DNA of 64,000 bases from CAMCXE01 sp046347475. GTDB lineage: Bacteria; Pseudomonadota; Gammaproteobacteria; Pseudomonadales; Cellvibrionaceae. The notes under the pieces were generated by a model. The model ran no database searches. It worked only from the letters and a program-made list of their open reading frames with translations, and was not told the DNA's origin. This document shows positions 26,291 through 35,743 of the stretch, in pieces. The stretch's first letter is position 1, and each line of letters opens with the position of its first letter. A program made the translations under genes and the position numbers. The stretch spans positions 45,020 to 109,019 of the forward strand of contig JAXMGD010000007.1 of NCBI GenBank assembly GCA_046347475.1. The letters are read 5' to 3'.

Positions 26291-27253
26291 TTATAGCACC
26301 GGAACCAGCTGCAAAAGGGTGTGAATGACGCTGTCGGCACTCTGGCCCCGCGCCTCGGCTTCAAAGCTCAGTAGCAGGCGGTGGCGATACACATCGTGTA
26401 CTACGGCCTGCACATCTTCCGGGCTGACAAAGTCTTTGCCCTTTAACCAGGCGTGGGCGCGGGCACAGCGATCTAAGCTCAAGGTAGCGCGGGGGCTGAC
26501 GCCGAAGGCGACGGCGCGGGCCAGTTCCTCGCTGTATTTACCGGGGGCTCGCGTGGCGGCCGTGAGCTGCACTATGTACTCCTCGACGGCGTCAGACATA
26601 TGCAGATTCAGGGCCTCAGCGCGGGCAGCGAAAATACTTGCCTGGGGAATTTTGTGTTCAGGCTGCAGGCTGCTGTCTTGTTTGGCCTCGCGGCGGCTTA
26701 GCTGCAGGATTTGTTTTTCAACACTGGCCTTGGGGTAATCCACTTTAACGTGCATTAAAAAGCGGTCGAGCTGGGCTTCAGGCAGCGGGTAGGTGCCCTC
26801 CTGCTCGATGGGGTTTTGGGTGGCCATTACGAGAAATAAGGGCGGTAGGCGGTAGGTGGATTTGCCCACACTGATTTGCCTCTCGGCCATGGCTTCAAGG
26901 AGTGCCGACTGTACTTTGGCAGGCGCGCGGTTAATTTCATCGGCGAGCACCAAATTGTGGAAAATCGGCCCGGATTGGAATTCAAAGGTGCCGGTTTCGG
27001 GGCGGTAAATGTCGGTGCCGGTGACATCCGAGGGCAATAAATCGGGGGTAAATTGGATGCGGTGAAAGTCCGCCTCTATGCCGTCGGCCAGGGTTTTAAT
27101 GGCTTTTGTTTTGGCTAAGCCCGGCGCCCCCTCAACCAGTAAGTGCCCATCGGCAATCAGCGCGATCAGAATGCGTTCAACTAATTGGGGCTGACCGAGA
27201 ATTTGGCTTTCCAACCAGGTTTTAAGCGTTTGAATCTGAGGGAGAACAGACAT
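26291..27253 (-). CDS. MoxR-family AAA+ ATPase
   Basis: 320 aa. Walker A GAPGLAKTKA (about 42-51), Walker B VLADEINRAPAKVQSALLEAM, sensor-1 region FLVMATQNPIEQEGTYPLPEAQLDRF (as LVMATQNPIEQEGTYPLPEA), arginine-finger and lid regions to the end. The ATG at 27253 is used; the further upstream start is a TTG. First gene of the six-gene minus-strand operon. MoxR proteins act as chaperone-like ATPases in maturing or assembling protein complexes with VWA partners. It is divergent from gdhB. Confidence 0.94.
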   Translation of the reverse strand: MSVLPQIQTLKTWLESQILGQPQLVERILIALIADGHLLVEGAPGLAKTKAIKTLADGIEADFHRIQFTPDLLPSDVTGTDIYRPETGTFEFQSGPIFHNLVLADEINRAPAKVQSALLEAMAERQISVGKSTYRLPPLFLVMATQNPIEQEGTYPLPEAQLDRFLMHVKVDYPKASVEKQILQLSRREAKQDSSLQPEHKIPQASIFAARAEALNLHMSDAVEEYIVQLTAATRAPGKYSEELARAVAFGVSPRATLSLDRCARAHAWLKGKDFVSPEDVQAVVHDVYRHRLLLSFEAEARGQSADSVIHTLLQLVPVL

Positions 27254-27442
27254 GAACGAAACAGGCCTCAATAAGGGTAATAGGGAAAATAATGTGGGCG
27301 CACTGACCTAGCGGGTGCGTCGTAAGTTCCGTTGAAGGTAGCTATGCTTAACCTAGCTGTTCCATCCACGTGAATTACACCCCGCGCCATGTGGGGCCAC
27401 CTTGGCAAATTTCAATAGGACCCACCCCATAGGAATCACAGC

Positions 27443-30400
27443 ATGTCGGCCAACACTACTTTTGATTTCCCGCGCGCGTTCTCAGCGGCACTCGCCTGGG
27501 CTGTACCTCAGGTGCCTGAGACCGCCCAGCCGGTATTTAGCCAGTTTTGCAATGTATTCAGTGAGCATATGCCGCCCGAGGACTGGCGCGATCGCGATGC
27601 CTGCGATGGCGGGGCGCTGTTGCTGGCGCTCTGGCAGCAGGTGCAGCGGCCGGTTGGCGACGAGCGCCGCCTGTTACAGATGAATGAGGCGGTCTCAAGC
27701 CTTGGGGCGCAGCCTGCAGGCAGTATGATTCTTGTGATGCAAACGGACCGGCCTTTTTTGGTGGATTCCCTGCGCTTAGCCTTCACGCGCTTGCGCTTGC
27801 CGATTCATCTGCTCAAAAACGCTGTTTTTACCCCCCAGTGGGGGGCTGATGGAAATTTAACTGCATTGCAGGGGGCAGGGCTTAAGCAGTCGTTTATTTA
27901 CATCGAAACCCGGCACCTGACACCCCAAGAGCAACAGGCGTTGTGGCTGGATCTGGGCGAAGTCTTCGACGATATAGCCGCCATGGTGGCCGATTACACG
28001 GCTATTACCGAACAGCTTACGCAATTGGAACAGCAACTGGCGTTCGCGCCGGTTGCAGCGGACTGGGTGAGCGAAGCCCAGGCGTTTATTCACTGGTTAA
28101 AAGCGGGGCATTTCACCTTTTTAGGCCTGCGCCAATTTAATTTGCACGGTGAAGGCGATAACCGAGTGCTGATTGAAGACGACGCGGCCCGCCTGGGTGT
28201 TTTTCGCCATATTGCCCCGTCAAAAGGCGGCCAATGGGGGGCGGGTATGGAGCATTTTTACCGCCAGGAGGAATTAATAGCTTTTTCTAAATCCTCCACC
28301 CGCTGCCGAGTACACCGCTTGGTGTACCCCGATTATGTTGTGGTCAAAGTATTTAACGCCCAAGGGGATATTTGTGGTGAGGTGCGTATTTTGGGTTTAT
28401 TTACTTACCCGGTCTACACGTTAAATCCTTGGGAAATTCCGCTAGTCGATCGCAAAGTTTCAACTATTTTAGAGCGAGCGAATTTTGATGCCTCAAGTTA
28501 TTTAGGTAAACAATTGCAGCGGGTTATTGAAAATTATCCGCGCGATGAATTGTTTCAAGCCAATTTAGATGAACTGACGGAAACTATTTTGGGTGTGGCG
28601 CGCATCAATGAGCGCCGCGTGGTGCGGTTATTTTTCCGCTTTGATGAATTTGGCCGTTTTGCCACAGTGGTGGCCTATATTCCGCGCGATGTGTACAACA
28701 CCCAATTGCGCGTTAACATGGAAACCCTCTTGGGTGCAGCATTAAAATCCCAAGCCCTCGATAGCACGACGGCTTTTTCCGAATCCATATTAGCCCGTGC
28801 CTTTATGGTCTTTCGCTTGGGTGCTGACAGCCCCAAAAGCGTCGATTGCGCCGCCCTTGAAGAGGCCGTGCGGCAATTAGCGCGGCCTTGGGAGGAGGAA
28901 TTAATTGAAGTTATCAGTGGCCAAATGGCGCAGGCCAGCATTTTAATTGAACAATTTAGCCAAGCCTTTTCACCTGCCTATCAGGCGAGTTTTACACCCG
29001 CTGATGCCCTTGGGCATATTCAAATTTTACAGGCTCAAGCCGATGAACCTCTGCGCCTGGCCATAACAAAACACAGTGCCCAGTGGGTATTTACGCTGTT
29101 TAATAATGGCGCGAGCCTGGCGCTGTCCGATGTGGTGCCTATTTTGGAACACTTGGGTTTGCGTGTATTAGGGGAGCATTCTTATTTAATTACGCCGAAC
29201 AGTCAGGGCGCAGAACAAGCGGTTTATCTGCATCAATTTAATGTGCAGCCGCTGTTTGCTGGCGACTTGAACGAAGCCCAATTAAGCGCGCTATTTATTC
29301 CCGCGTTTAAAGCTATTTGGCAAAAACGCTGTGACAGTGATTCCTTTAACCGTTTAATTGTGGCGGCGGGCATTCCTTATTATGCGGCCAATATGCTGCG
29401 CGCCTACGCCGCTTATTTAAAACAAACCCTGTTTTTTTTAAGTCCCGATGCGATCAGCGATGCCCTGTTAAAACACCTACCCGCTACGACTGCACTCTGG
29501 CAGCTGTTTAACGCACGCTTTAATCCCCAGGACGTGTCCCAGGAACAGGCCTTGGCGGCTAAAAATACGGTATTAACCTATTTAGAAAGCGTTTCGCAAT
29601 TAAATGACGATAAAATTTTGCGCCGTTTAGTGGAATTAATAGATGTCACCCTGCGCACGAATTTATATCAATGGGACGCTGGGCGGCCCAAAGCCTATAT
29701 AGCGTTAAAATTAGCCACCGCGCGTCTAGCGGATATTCCTGAGCCGAAACCGGCATTTGAGATTTTTATGTTCGGCCCAGAAGTGGAAGGTGTGCATTTG
29801 CGCACCAGCCAAGTGGCCCGAGGTGGCCTGCGCTGGTCGGATCGTTTGCAGGATTACCGCACCGAGGTGTTGGGCCTAGTCAAAGCCCAGCAGGTGAAAA
29901 ACGCCGTCATTGTGCCGAGCGGCGCTAAAGGCGGTTTTGTGCCGAAGTTGATCCCGCCTGACGCCAGCCGCGATCAGGTGCAAGCCCTGGGGGTGGCGGC
30001 CTATCGCACCTTTATCAGCGCGTTGCTGGATATCACCGATAACTACCAGGGCCAGGGGATTAGCCGTCCGCCCCAGGTAATCTGCTACGACGAGCCAGAC
30101 CCCTATTTAGTGGTGGCGGCGGATAAGGGCACGGCCACCTTTAGCGATATTGCCAACGGCATTTCTGCCGACTACGGCCACTGGCTCAAAGACGCCTTCG
30201 CCAGCGGCGGCTCCCAGGGCTACGACCACAAGGGCATGGGCATTACCGCCAAAGGCGCCTGGGTAGCGGTGGAGCGGCATTTTCGCGAGCTGGGCCGCAG
30301 CACCTTCAGCGACGACTTTACCGTGGTGGGCATAGGCGATATGTCCGGCGATGTGTTCGGCAACGGCATGTTGCTCTCTGAGCATATCTGCCTGCTGGCT

Positions 30401-32212
30401 GCCTTTAACCATCTGCATATTTTTATCGACCCCAACCCAGACCCGCGCGCCAGTTTCCAGGAGCGCAAACGCCTCTTTGGCCTGCCGCGCTCCAGCTGGT
30501 CTGACTATGACAGCGCACTGATCAGCCCAGGCGGCGGCGTCTTTTTGCGCAGCGCCAAGGCTATTGCCATTAGCGCACCTATGCGCGAGCGGCTGGGTAT
30601 CAGCGCTGAGCAGCTCACCCCCAATGAACTCATTCACGCACTCTTGCAGGCGCCGGTGGATTTAATTTGGAACGGCGGCATAGGCACCTACGTCAAAAGC
30701 AGCCAACAAACCCATGCTGATATAGGCGATAAGGCCAACGACGGCTTGCGGGTGGACGGTGGCCAGCTGCGCTGTAAAATTTTTGGCGAGGGCGGCAACC
30801 TGGGCATGAGCCAGCTCGGCCGCATCGAATACAGTCTCAAGGGCGGCGCCTGTAATACCGACTTTATCGACAACGCTGGCGGTGTGGACTGCTCCGACCA
30901 CGAGGTAAATATCAAAATTTGCCTGGATGAGCTTATGTCCAGTGGCCAGTTAGCCCTCAACGAGCGCAACGAGCTGATGCGGTCCATGACCGACGAAGTG
31001 GCCCAGCTGGTGCTGAACAACATTCAACGGCAAACCCAGGCCTTAAGTTTTGCTGCCAATGAAGTTAAAAGCCGCATGGCTGAATATGTGCGCTTCATGG
31101 AAGAACTGGAGCGTCAGGGCCGCCTGCAGCGCCGTTTGGAGTTTTTACCCAGCACCAAAGCACTGGCCGAACGCAGCCATTTAACCCGTCCGGAGCTGGC
31201 GGTGTTGCTCTCCTACGCCAAGGTAATGCTCAAAGACGTGTTGTGTGTACCGGCTATTTACGACGATCCCTACCTGGCGCAGGTCGCCTTGGGCGCCTTT
31301 CCGCACTCGCTGCAGGAGCGTTTTCCCGAGGCTTTGGCCCGCCACCGGTTGCGCCCGCAATTAGTGGCTACCCAGCTGGCCAATGAAATGGTGAATAACC
31401 TCGGCATCACCACCCCTCAGCGCCTAAAAGAGACCAGCGGTGCCAACTGGGTAGAACTGGCGCGCGCCTACACGGCGGCGCGTGAGGTGCTGGGCTTTGC
31501 ACGCTTTCAAGCTGCTTTAATGGACGCGCCTAGGTTTTCAGCGGCCCAGCAAATGGCCTGGTTTGCCGCCATGAGCCGTCGGCTGCGCCGCCTGACCCGT
31601 TGGTATCTGCGCGCGGGGATAGCGCCGAATCAACTCGCCGCCATGGTTGCCGCACACCGCAGCGGCTTGCAGGCCATCAACCAGGCGCTACGCAGCGTTA
31701 GCGCTGCGCCACTGCTCGTCCTGAACAGCTTCCAAAACCGCATAAGGGAGTTAATGGATGAGGGTGTACCGGAGGATTTAGCTGAAGTACTGGCGATGCC
31801 GGAAGATCTGTTCAGCCATCTGGGGATTGTCCAGCAGCTTGATCAACTCCCGGCGGGGCAGGCGTTAGACGGTTCGGTGTGCAGCGCCCTGGCGATGAAT
31901 TATTACCGGCTTAAAGAGCACCTGCATCTGGCGGGATTTATTCGCGCTCTGGCGGCTATTCCCATCAGCAACACCTGGCAAGCCCAGGTACGCGACGCCT
32001 ACCTACTGGAAGTGGAGCAGAGCTTAAGCCACTTGGCACTGCGGGGTTTAAACCGGGAGCTAAACCTGTGGTTTGCACCTGCGGCAGACCTGTTAGAGCG
32101 TTGGAAGGCGGTGATTGACGATATAGACAAGCAAGCGTTGGAGGATTTTGCCGTGTTCGCCGTAGCCATGGGCCTGCTGGCGGAAATGGCCAAGCGGGTT
32201 GCCGCGCAATAG
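27443..32212 (+). CDS. gdhB: NAD-specific glutamate dehydrogenase, large (180-kDa) class
   Basis: Oxidises glutamate to 2-oxoglutarate and ammonia with NAD+; a catabolic cytoplasmic enzyme. 1589 aa, the usual size of this class. Order: a long N-terminal ACT-like regulatory region (about 1-700), then the dehydrogenase core with RGGLRWSDRLQDYRTEVLG, QQVKNAVIVPSGAKGGFV (substrate-site lysines), nucleotide-binding VGIGDMSGDVFGNGML and WNGGIGTYVKSS, then a C-terminal helical extension. AGGA lies eight bases before the ATG. Followed 10 bases later by a DUF2835 gene that is probably cotranscribed. Pseudomonas relatives are arginine-inducible; no such operator is visible to me here. Confidence 0.96.
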   Translation: MSANTTFDFPRAFSAALAWAVPQVPETAQPVFSQFCNVFSEHMPPEDWRDRDACDGGALLLALWQQVQRPVGDERRLLQMNEAVSSLGAQPAGSMILVMQTDRPFLVDSLRLAFTRLRLPIHLLKNAVFTPQWGADGNLTALQGAGLKQSFIYIETRHLTPQEQQALWLDLGEVFDDIAAMVADYTAITEQLTQLEQQLAFAPVAADWVSEAQAFIHWLKAGHFTFLGLRQFNLHGEGDNRVLIEDDAARLGVFRHIAPSKGGQWGAGMEHFYRQEELIAFSKSSTRCRVHRLVYPDYVVVKVFNAQGDICGEVRILGLFTYPVYTLNPWEIPLVDRKVSTILERANFDASSYLGKQLQRVIENYPRDELFQANLDELTETILGVARINERRVVRLFFRFDEFGRFATVVAYIPRDVYNTQLRVNMETLLGAALKSQALDSTTAFSESILARAFMVFRLGADSPKSVDCAALEEAVRQLARPWEEELIEVISGQMAQASILIEQFSQAFSPAYQASFTPADALGHIQILQAQADEPLRLAITKHSAQWVFTLFNNGASLALSDVVPILEHLGLRVLGEHSYLITPNSQGAEQAVYLHQFNVQPLFAGDLNEAQLSALFIPAFKAIWQKRCDSDSFNRLIVAAGIPYYAANMLRAYAAYLKQTLFFLSPDAISDALLKHLPATTALWQLFNARFNPQDVSQEQALAAKNTVLTYLESVSQLNDDKILRRLVELIDVTLRTNLYQWDAGRPKAYIALKLATARLADIPEPKPAFEIFMFGPEVEGVHLRTSQVARGGLRWSDRLQDYRTEVLGLVKAQQVKNAVIVPSGAKGGFVPKLIPPDASRDQVQALGVAAYRTFISALLDITDNYQGQGISRPPQVICYDEPDPYLVVAADKGTATFSDIANGISADYGHWLKDAFASGGSQGYDHKGMGITAKGAWVAVERHFRELGRSTFSDDFTVVGIGDMSGDVFGNGMLLSEHICLLAAFNHLHIFIDPNPDPRASFQERKRLFGLPRSSWSDYDSALISPGGGVFLRSAKAIAISAPMRERLGISAEQLTPNELIHALLQAPVDLIWNGGIGTYVKSSQQTHADIGDKANDGLRVDGGQLRCKIFGEGGNLGMSQLGRIEYSLKGGACNTDFIDNAGGVDCSDHEVNIKICLDELMSSGQLALNERNELMRSMTDEVAQLVLNNIQRQTQALSFAANEVKSRMAEYVRFMEELERQGRLQRRLEFLPSTKALAERSHLTRPELAVLLSYAKVMLKDVLCVPAIYDDPYLAQVALGAFPHSLQERFPEALARHRLRPQLVATQLANEMVNNLGITTPQRLKETSGANWVELARAYTAAREVLGFARFQAALMDAPRFSAAQQMAWFAAMSRRLRRLTRWYLRAGIAPNQLAAMVAAHRSGLQAINQALRSVSAAPLLVLNSFQNRIRELMDEGVPEDLAEVLAMPEDLFSHLGIVQQLDQLPAGQALDGSVCSALAMNYYRLKEHLHLAGFIRALAAIPISNTWQAQVRDAYLLEVEQSLSHLALRGLNRELNLWFAPAADLLERWKAVIDDIDKQALEDFAVFAVAMGLLAEMAKRVAAQ

Positions 32213-32222
32213 AGGAGGGCAC

Positions 32223-32474
32223 ATGTCACTGCGCTACGTGCAATTTGACCTGGCGATTTCGGCTCAGGACTATCAAACGCTCTACGCAGGTTGGGTGCGT
32301 CAGGTGCTGGTGCGGGCCCGCGACGGGCGCAAGGTACAGCTGCCCTGCGCTATTTTTCAGCCGTTTGTGGAACACCGGGGGGTGTATGGCAGCTTTGAGG
32401 TGGGATTTACAGAGGAGGGTAAATTTCACTCGATTCGCCGCCTGACCCATCAGGATCTGCAATCGGGTGCCTAG
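32223..32474 (+). CDS. DUF2835 family small protein
   Basis: 83 aa from the ATG at 32223, which has GAGG 5 bases upstream. The sequence follows the DUF2835 pattern: a beta strand FDLAISAQDYQTLYAGW, then RQVLVRARDGRKVQLPC, then FQPFVEHRGVYGSFEVGF. No membrane segment. DUF2835 genes are frequent in gammaproteobacteria and have no known function; the pattern of a basic small all-beta fold is inference. It probably shares the gdhB transcript. Confidence 0.85.
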   Translation: MSLRYVQFDLAISAQDYQTLYAGWVRQVLVRARDGRKVQLPCAIFQPFVEHRGVYGSFEVGFTEEGKFHSIRRLTHQDLQSGA

Positions 32475-32546
32475 GTCAGGAAGGTAGCGGCGGGGACGGG
32501 GAAATGTCGTCGAGCCGTCAAGAAGGGCGGAGGGCGATCGACGCCA

Positions 32547-32765
32547 TTAACGGGCGCGGTAGGTGATGCGGCCTTTGCTTAAGTCGTAGGGGGTCATTTC
32601 AACTTTTACTTTGTCGCCGGTGAGAATGCGGATGTAGTTTTTGCGCATTTTGCCGGAGATATGGGCGGTAACTATGTGGCCGTTTTCCAGTTTTACCCGG
32701 AAGGTGGTGTTCGGAAGGGTGTCTACTACTTCGCCGTCAAATTCAATATTGTCTTCTTTCGACAT
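32547..32765 (-). CDS. infA: Translation initiation factor IF-1
   Basis: 72 aa, exactly the family length. OB-fold with EFDGEVVDTLPNTTFRVKLENG, ISGKMRKNYIRILTGDKV and the end LSKGRITYRAR. Binds the 30S A site during initiation. GAGGAACC ribosome site before the ATG. Converges with the DUF2835 gene; no clear terminator in the 72-base gap. Confidence 0.97.
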   Translation of the reverse strand: MSKEDNIEFDGEVVDTLPNTTFRVKLENGHIVTAHISGKMRKNYIRILTGDKVKVEMTPYDLSKGRITYRAR

Positions 32766-33396
32766 TCGGCTGGTTCCTCAAACTCAAATGGATTATTTCG
32801 CCTGTGCTCAGGCCAAAATTAGGGCGCGCAATTTTGCACTAAAAGCCCTTGGCTTAAAAGCGCTAATTGGCAGTTTTTGCGCATTGGCCTAGGTTGGGGG
32901 GCGCTTTTCGGAACCTAAGTGCTTAAGGTGTACCAGATTGTGGGCATTTGCAGGTGTGCCCCTAGTCGTATCCGAGTTGAGTGGCCCTGATGGGGGCGCA
33001 GTTATTAAGTTAAGGGCGTTTTAAATGGTTAACTCTTGTAGGCGCGCCCCTTGTGGGCGCCCAAGCCCGCGCGTTTACTCCGTTTATCGCTGCGACCGTT
33101 GGCCGACCACAACGGCCGCCGCTCCATCGTGACCTTAGTGTGGGGCACTGAAATCAGGGCGGCTTGTTAAGCGCTGCCCGCCACACCGCTAAGCCTATGA
33201 CACTTTATTGCGATTTATTGGCCGGGCCGGAATCAGGAGTAGTTATCTTATAAATTGACAAGGCCACCACAGTTTCAAACACGGCTGCTTCGGGGGCATT
33301 TTGGCCATGGTTTAATGGGGCTTACATGCTCAAAGGCTTATGGGCCTTTAACGGGGCTGGGGCCTACTGCCTCTGCCCATCATTGGAAGCTGATCC
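32766..33396. other. Intergenic region between infA and the pectinesterase gene
   Basis: 631 bases with no supported coding frame. It contains the first copy of the hairpin repeat (33038-33065). The pectinesterase promoter should lie in the last 200 bases; TTGACA at 33255 could be a -35 box but no matching -10 follows at normal distance. Confidence 0.5.
33038..33065 (+). repeat. REP-like hairpin repeat, copy 1
   Basis: Starts GTAGG, has loop CTTGT, and a stem GCGCCC-type arm (left CGCGCCC, right GGGCGCC) with one mismatch. Same layout as copies 2 and 3 after the pectinesterase gene. Confidence 0.65.
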
Positions 33397-35466
33397 ATGC
33401 AAAAACCTCTCGTTATAATTGCCCTGTTGCTGGCCCTGGCCGCTTGCAGCGGTGAACCGCCTGCGGCCTCCGGCAGCTCTAGCTCATCAGGCTCATCCAG
33501 CTCAGGCTCCTCCAGTTCTAGCGGCAAAACATCGTCGTCGAGCAGCACGTCTTCCAGCAGCACCTCCTCAAGCAGTTCTTCTTCTAGTAGCAGTTCATCC
33601 AGCAGTTCCTCGTCCTCCAGCAGTTCAAGCTCGTCCAGCAGCGGCGCGCCTGCGCTGGTGGTGCAAGAGAACCAAGCGGGTTTTTGCAGCTACACCGGCA
33701 CCCTCTCAACCACCCACGCAGGTTTTAGTGGTGAGGGCTTTGTGGATGGCGCCAATCAAAGTGGGGTCGCTATAGTCTGGGCGGTGAATGCGCCCGCCGC
33801 AGGCACCTACACCGCGAGCCTGCGCTATGCCAATGCGGGCAGCCAGGCGCGCCCGGCGCTGTTAAAAACCGCCAGCGGCGAGACCGCAACTTTCAGCTTT
33901 GAGCTCACCAGCGCCTGGACGGACTGGCAAAGCCAGAGCCGGGGGATTTATTTGGAGGCTGGCAATAACCTGTTAAGCCTGGACGCCCAAGTCGCCGATG
34001 GCCTGCCCAATATCGACTCTTTATCGCTAGTCGGCGTTAAGCCCGGCCAGTGCCCAAGCGCACCAGTGAGTTCTGAGCGCTACCCCAGCCACAACGCCAC
34101 TGAGATCAACCCCGACACCCGCCTGCGCCTCAATTTTGATACCACCCCGAGTGTTCAAAGCGGTGAGATTCAGATTTTCGATGCTGCCACCAACACCCTG
34201 GTGGACAGTGTGAATGTGCAGCGGGACACCGAAACCCTCGGCTACAGCGGGCAAAGCACGCCGCGCACGCTCAACGTGGTGCCGGTACATGTGGTGGGTA
34301 AAAGTGTGTTGATCAGCCCCCACAGCAACCGGCTGCAATACGGCAAGCGCTACTCAGTGGTGATCGGCAATGGCGTGCTCAGTGGAACCCTGGCAGGCCG
34401 CAGCTTTGGCGGTTTCAGTGCTGGCCAGTGGCAATTTAGCACTAAGTCTGCAGGGCCCAGCGGCGCAAACATTACCGTAGATGACGATGGCCCGGCGGAT
34501 TTTGGCTCCCTGCAGGGGGCGCTTAATTACCTGATGAAAAACTACTCAGGCACTCCTGCGGCCACCATCAGCCTGCGCAACGGTGTGTACCCTGAGCCTT
34601 TGTATCTGCGCGATAAAAGCAACCTGCGCATTGTGGGTGAGAGCCGCGACGGCAGTCTGGTGCGTTTTGCCAACTACGAGGGCTTAAACTCCGGCACCAA
34701 TGGGCGGGCGCTCTTTTTAATCCAGGGCGGTGATTTAATTTCCCTGGAGAATCTCACCATCTTTAACAGCCACCAGCGCGCCTTTGCCGCCAGCGGCAGC
34801 CAGGCCGAAGCCCTCTATTTCAGCAATGACACAGGCCGCTTGATCGCCAAAAACGCCGCCTTCATCAGCGAACAGGACACGCTGCAGCTGCGCGGCTACA
34901 GCTGGTTTTACAACACCTTAGTGGCCGGGAATGTGGATTTTATCTGGGGTTCGCCGAGGGTAGCGCTGTTTGAAAACAGCGAGATCCGCTCCCTGGGTGA
35001 CTCCCAAGGTGGCGGTAGTTCCACCAGTGGCGGTTATGTGCTGCAAGCGCGGGTGACCTCAACCGCCTACCCAGGGTTTATCTTCCTGGGCAGCAAATTT
35101 ACCCGCGCCGCAGGGCCTGCAGGCAATAGTATCGGCAGCGGCAAAACCTATCTGGCCCGCTCAGGGTTTTCCTCCGGCGCTAATAATGTGGATAGTTTTG
35201 CGTTTATTAACTGCGCCATGGATGCTCATATTGCTCCAGTGGGCTGGTTTAGCGAGTCGGGCAAAACCCGCAACCCGCTCAAGGGCACGGCCAGTTACGG
35301 CTTTCGTGAATACGGCACGTTGGATTTAAGCGGCGCCCGGATGAATTTAAGTAGCCGCGATGGTGCTTATATTCTGTCGCAAGCCGAATTCAATCAGGCC
35401 TACGCCAACCGCGCTCAGCTGTTGAGCAGCTACAACAATGGCCAGGGCTGGAATCCACAGCCCTAG
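33397..35466 (+). CDS. Modular lipoprotein pectinesterase with polyserine linker and CBM35/6-like module
   Basis: Removes methyl esters from pectin, opening it to pectate lyases. 689 aa. Lipobox LAAC after MQKPLVIIALLLALAAC predicts an outer-membrane lipoprotein. A polyserine linker spans about 25-83, broken by KT. Next is a carbohydrate-binding-like module (about 87-205; CSYTGTLSTTHAGFSGEGFV, WTDWQSQSRGIYLEAGNN) of CBM35/CBM6 type, then an Ig-like module (about 220-345). The catalytic right-handed beta helix (about 360-689) has VDDDGPADFGSLQGAL, the acid EQDTLQLRG, the second acid GNVDFIWG and Arg in YLARSGF, in the family order. It is alone, flanked by hairpin repeats on both sides. Enzyme class is firm; CBM family is approximate. 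Confidence 0.92.
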   Translation: MQKPLVIIALLLALAACSGEPPAASGSSSSSGSSSSGSSSSSGKTSSSSSTSSSSTSSSSSSSSSSSSSSSSSSSSSSSSSSGAPALVVQENQAGFCSYTGTLSTTHAGFSGEGFVDGANQSGVAIVWAVNAPAAGTYTASLRYANAGSQARPALLKTASGETATFSFELTSAWTDWQSQSRGIYLEAGNNLLSLDAQVADGLPNIDSLSLVGVKPGQCPSAPVSSERYPSHNATEINPDTRLRLNFDTTPSVQSGEIQIFDAATNTLVDSVNVQRDTETLGYSGQSTPRTLNVVPVHVVGKSVLISPHSNRLQYGKRYSVVIGNGVLSGTLAGRSFGGFSAGQWQFSTKSAGPSGANITVDDDGPADFGSLQGALNYLMKNYSGTPAATISLRNGVYPEPLYLRDKSNLRIVGESRDGSLVRFANYEGLNSGTNGRALFLIQGGDLISLENLTIFNSHQRAFAASGSQAEALYFSNDTGRLIAKNAAFISEQDTLQLRGYSWFYNTLVAGNVDFIWGSPRVALFENSEIRSLGDSQGGGSSTSGGYVLQARVTSTAYPGFIFLGSKFTRAAGPAGNSIGSGKTYLARSGFSSGANNVDSFAFINCAMDAHIAPVGWFSESGKTRNPLKGTASYGFREYGTLDLSGARMNLSSRDGAYILSQAEFNQAYANRAQLLSSYNNGQGWNPQP

Positions 35467-35499
35467 TGGATGACCCTCGCGAACCGGGCAGAGGATTAA

Positions 35500-35524
35500 G
35501 GGCACCCACAAGGGGTGCCCCTAC
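35500..35524 (-). repeat. REP-like hairpin repeat, copy 2
   Basis: On the minus strand it reads GTAGG then an 8-bp stem GGGCACCC / GGGTGCCC around loop CTTGT. It lies 34 bases after the pectinesterase stop and may double as its terminator. Confidence 0.7.
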
Positions 35525-35560
35525 CAGGCACGAACTCAGGCACCAGGTACGAACTCAGGC
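35523..35560 (+). repeat. Two tandem 19-bp direct repeats
   Basis: ACCAGGCACGAACTCAGGC followed directly by ACCAGGTACGAACTCAGGC, one mismatch. They lie just after hairpin repeat copy 2, with a further ACCAGGTA-like fragment about 40 bases on. No function is evident. Confidence 0.7.
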
Positions 35561-35644
35561 ATAAGTGTTATGAGGGGAATCGTCATCTGAAATTTACCTG
35601 GTGCGCAGGGCGGTAAGGCACAGCATCGGGAATGCAAGGCGCCA

Positions 35645-35670
35645 GTAGGGGCGGCCCTTGTGGCCGCCCG
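35645..35670 (+). repeat. REP-like hairpin repeat, copy 3
   Basis: GTAGG, then an 8-bp stem GGGCGGCC / GGCCGCCC with loop CTTGT. Opposite orientation to copy 2 and 120 bases from it; together they resemble a REP pair. Confidence 0.7.
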
Positions 35671-35743
35671 TTTACTGTCAGAGTGGGCAAGGCACCCATA
35701 AGAAAGAGGTACTACTACGAACGCTCAACCTTACCGCTGGCCT

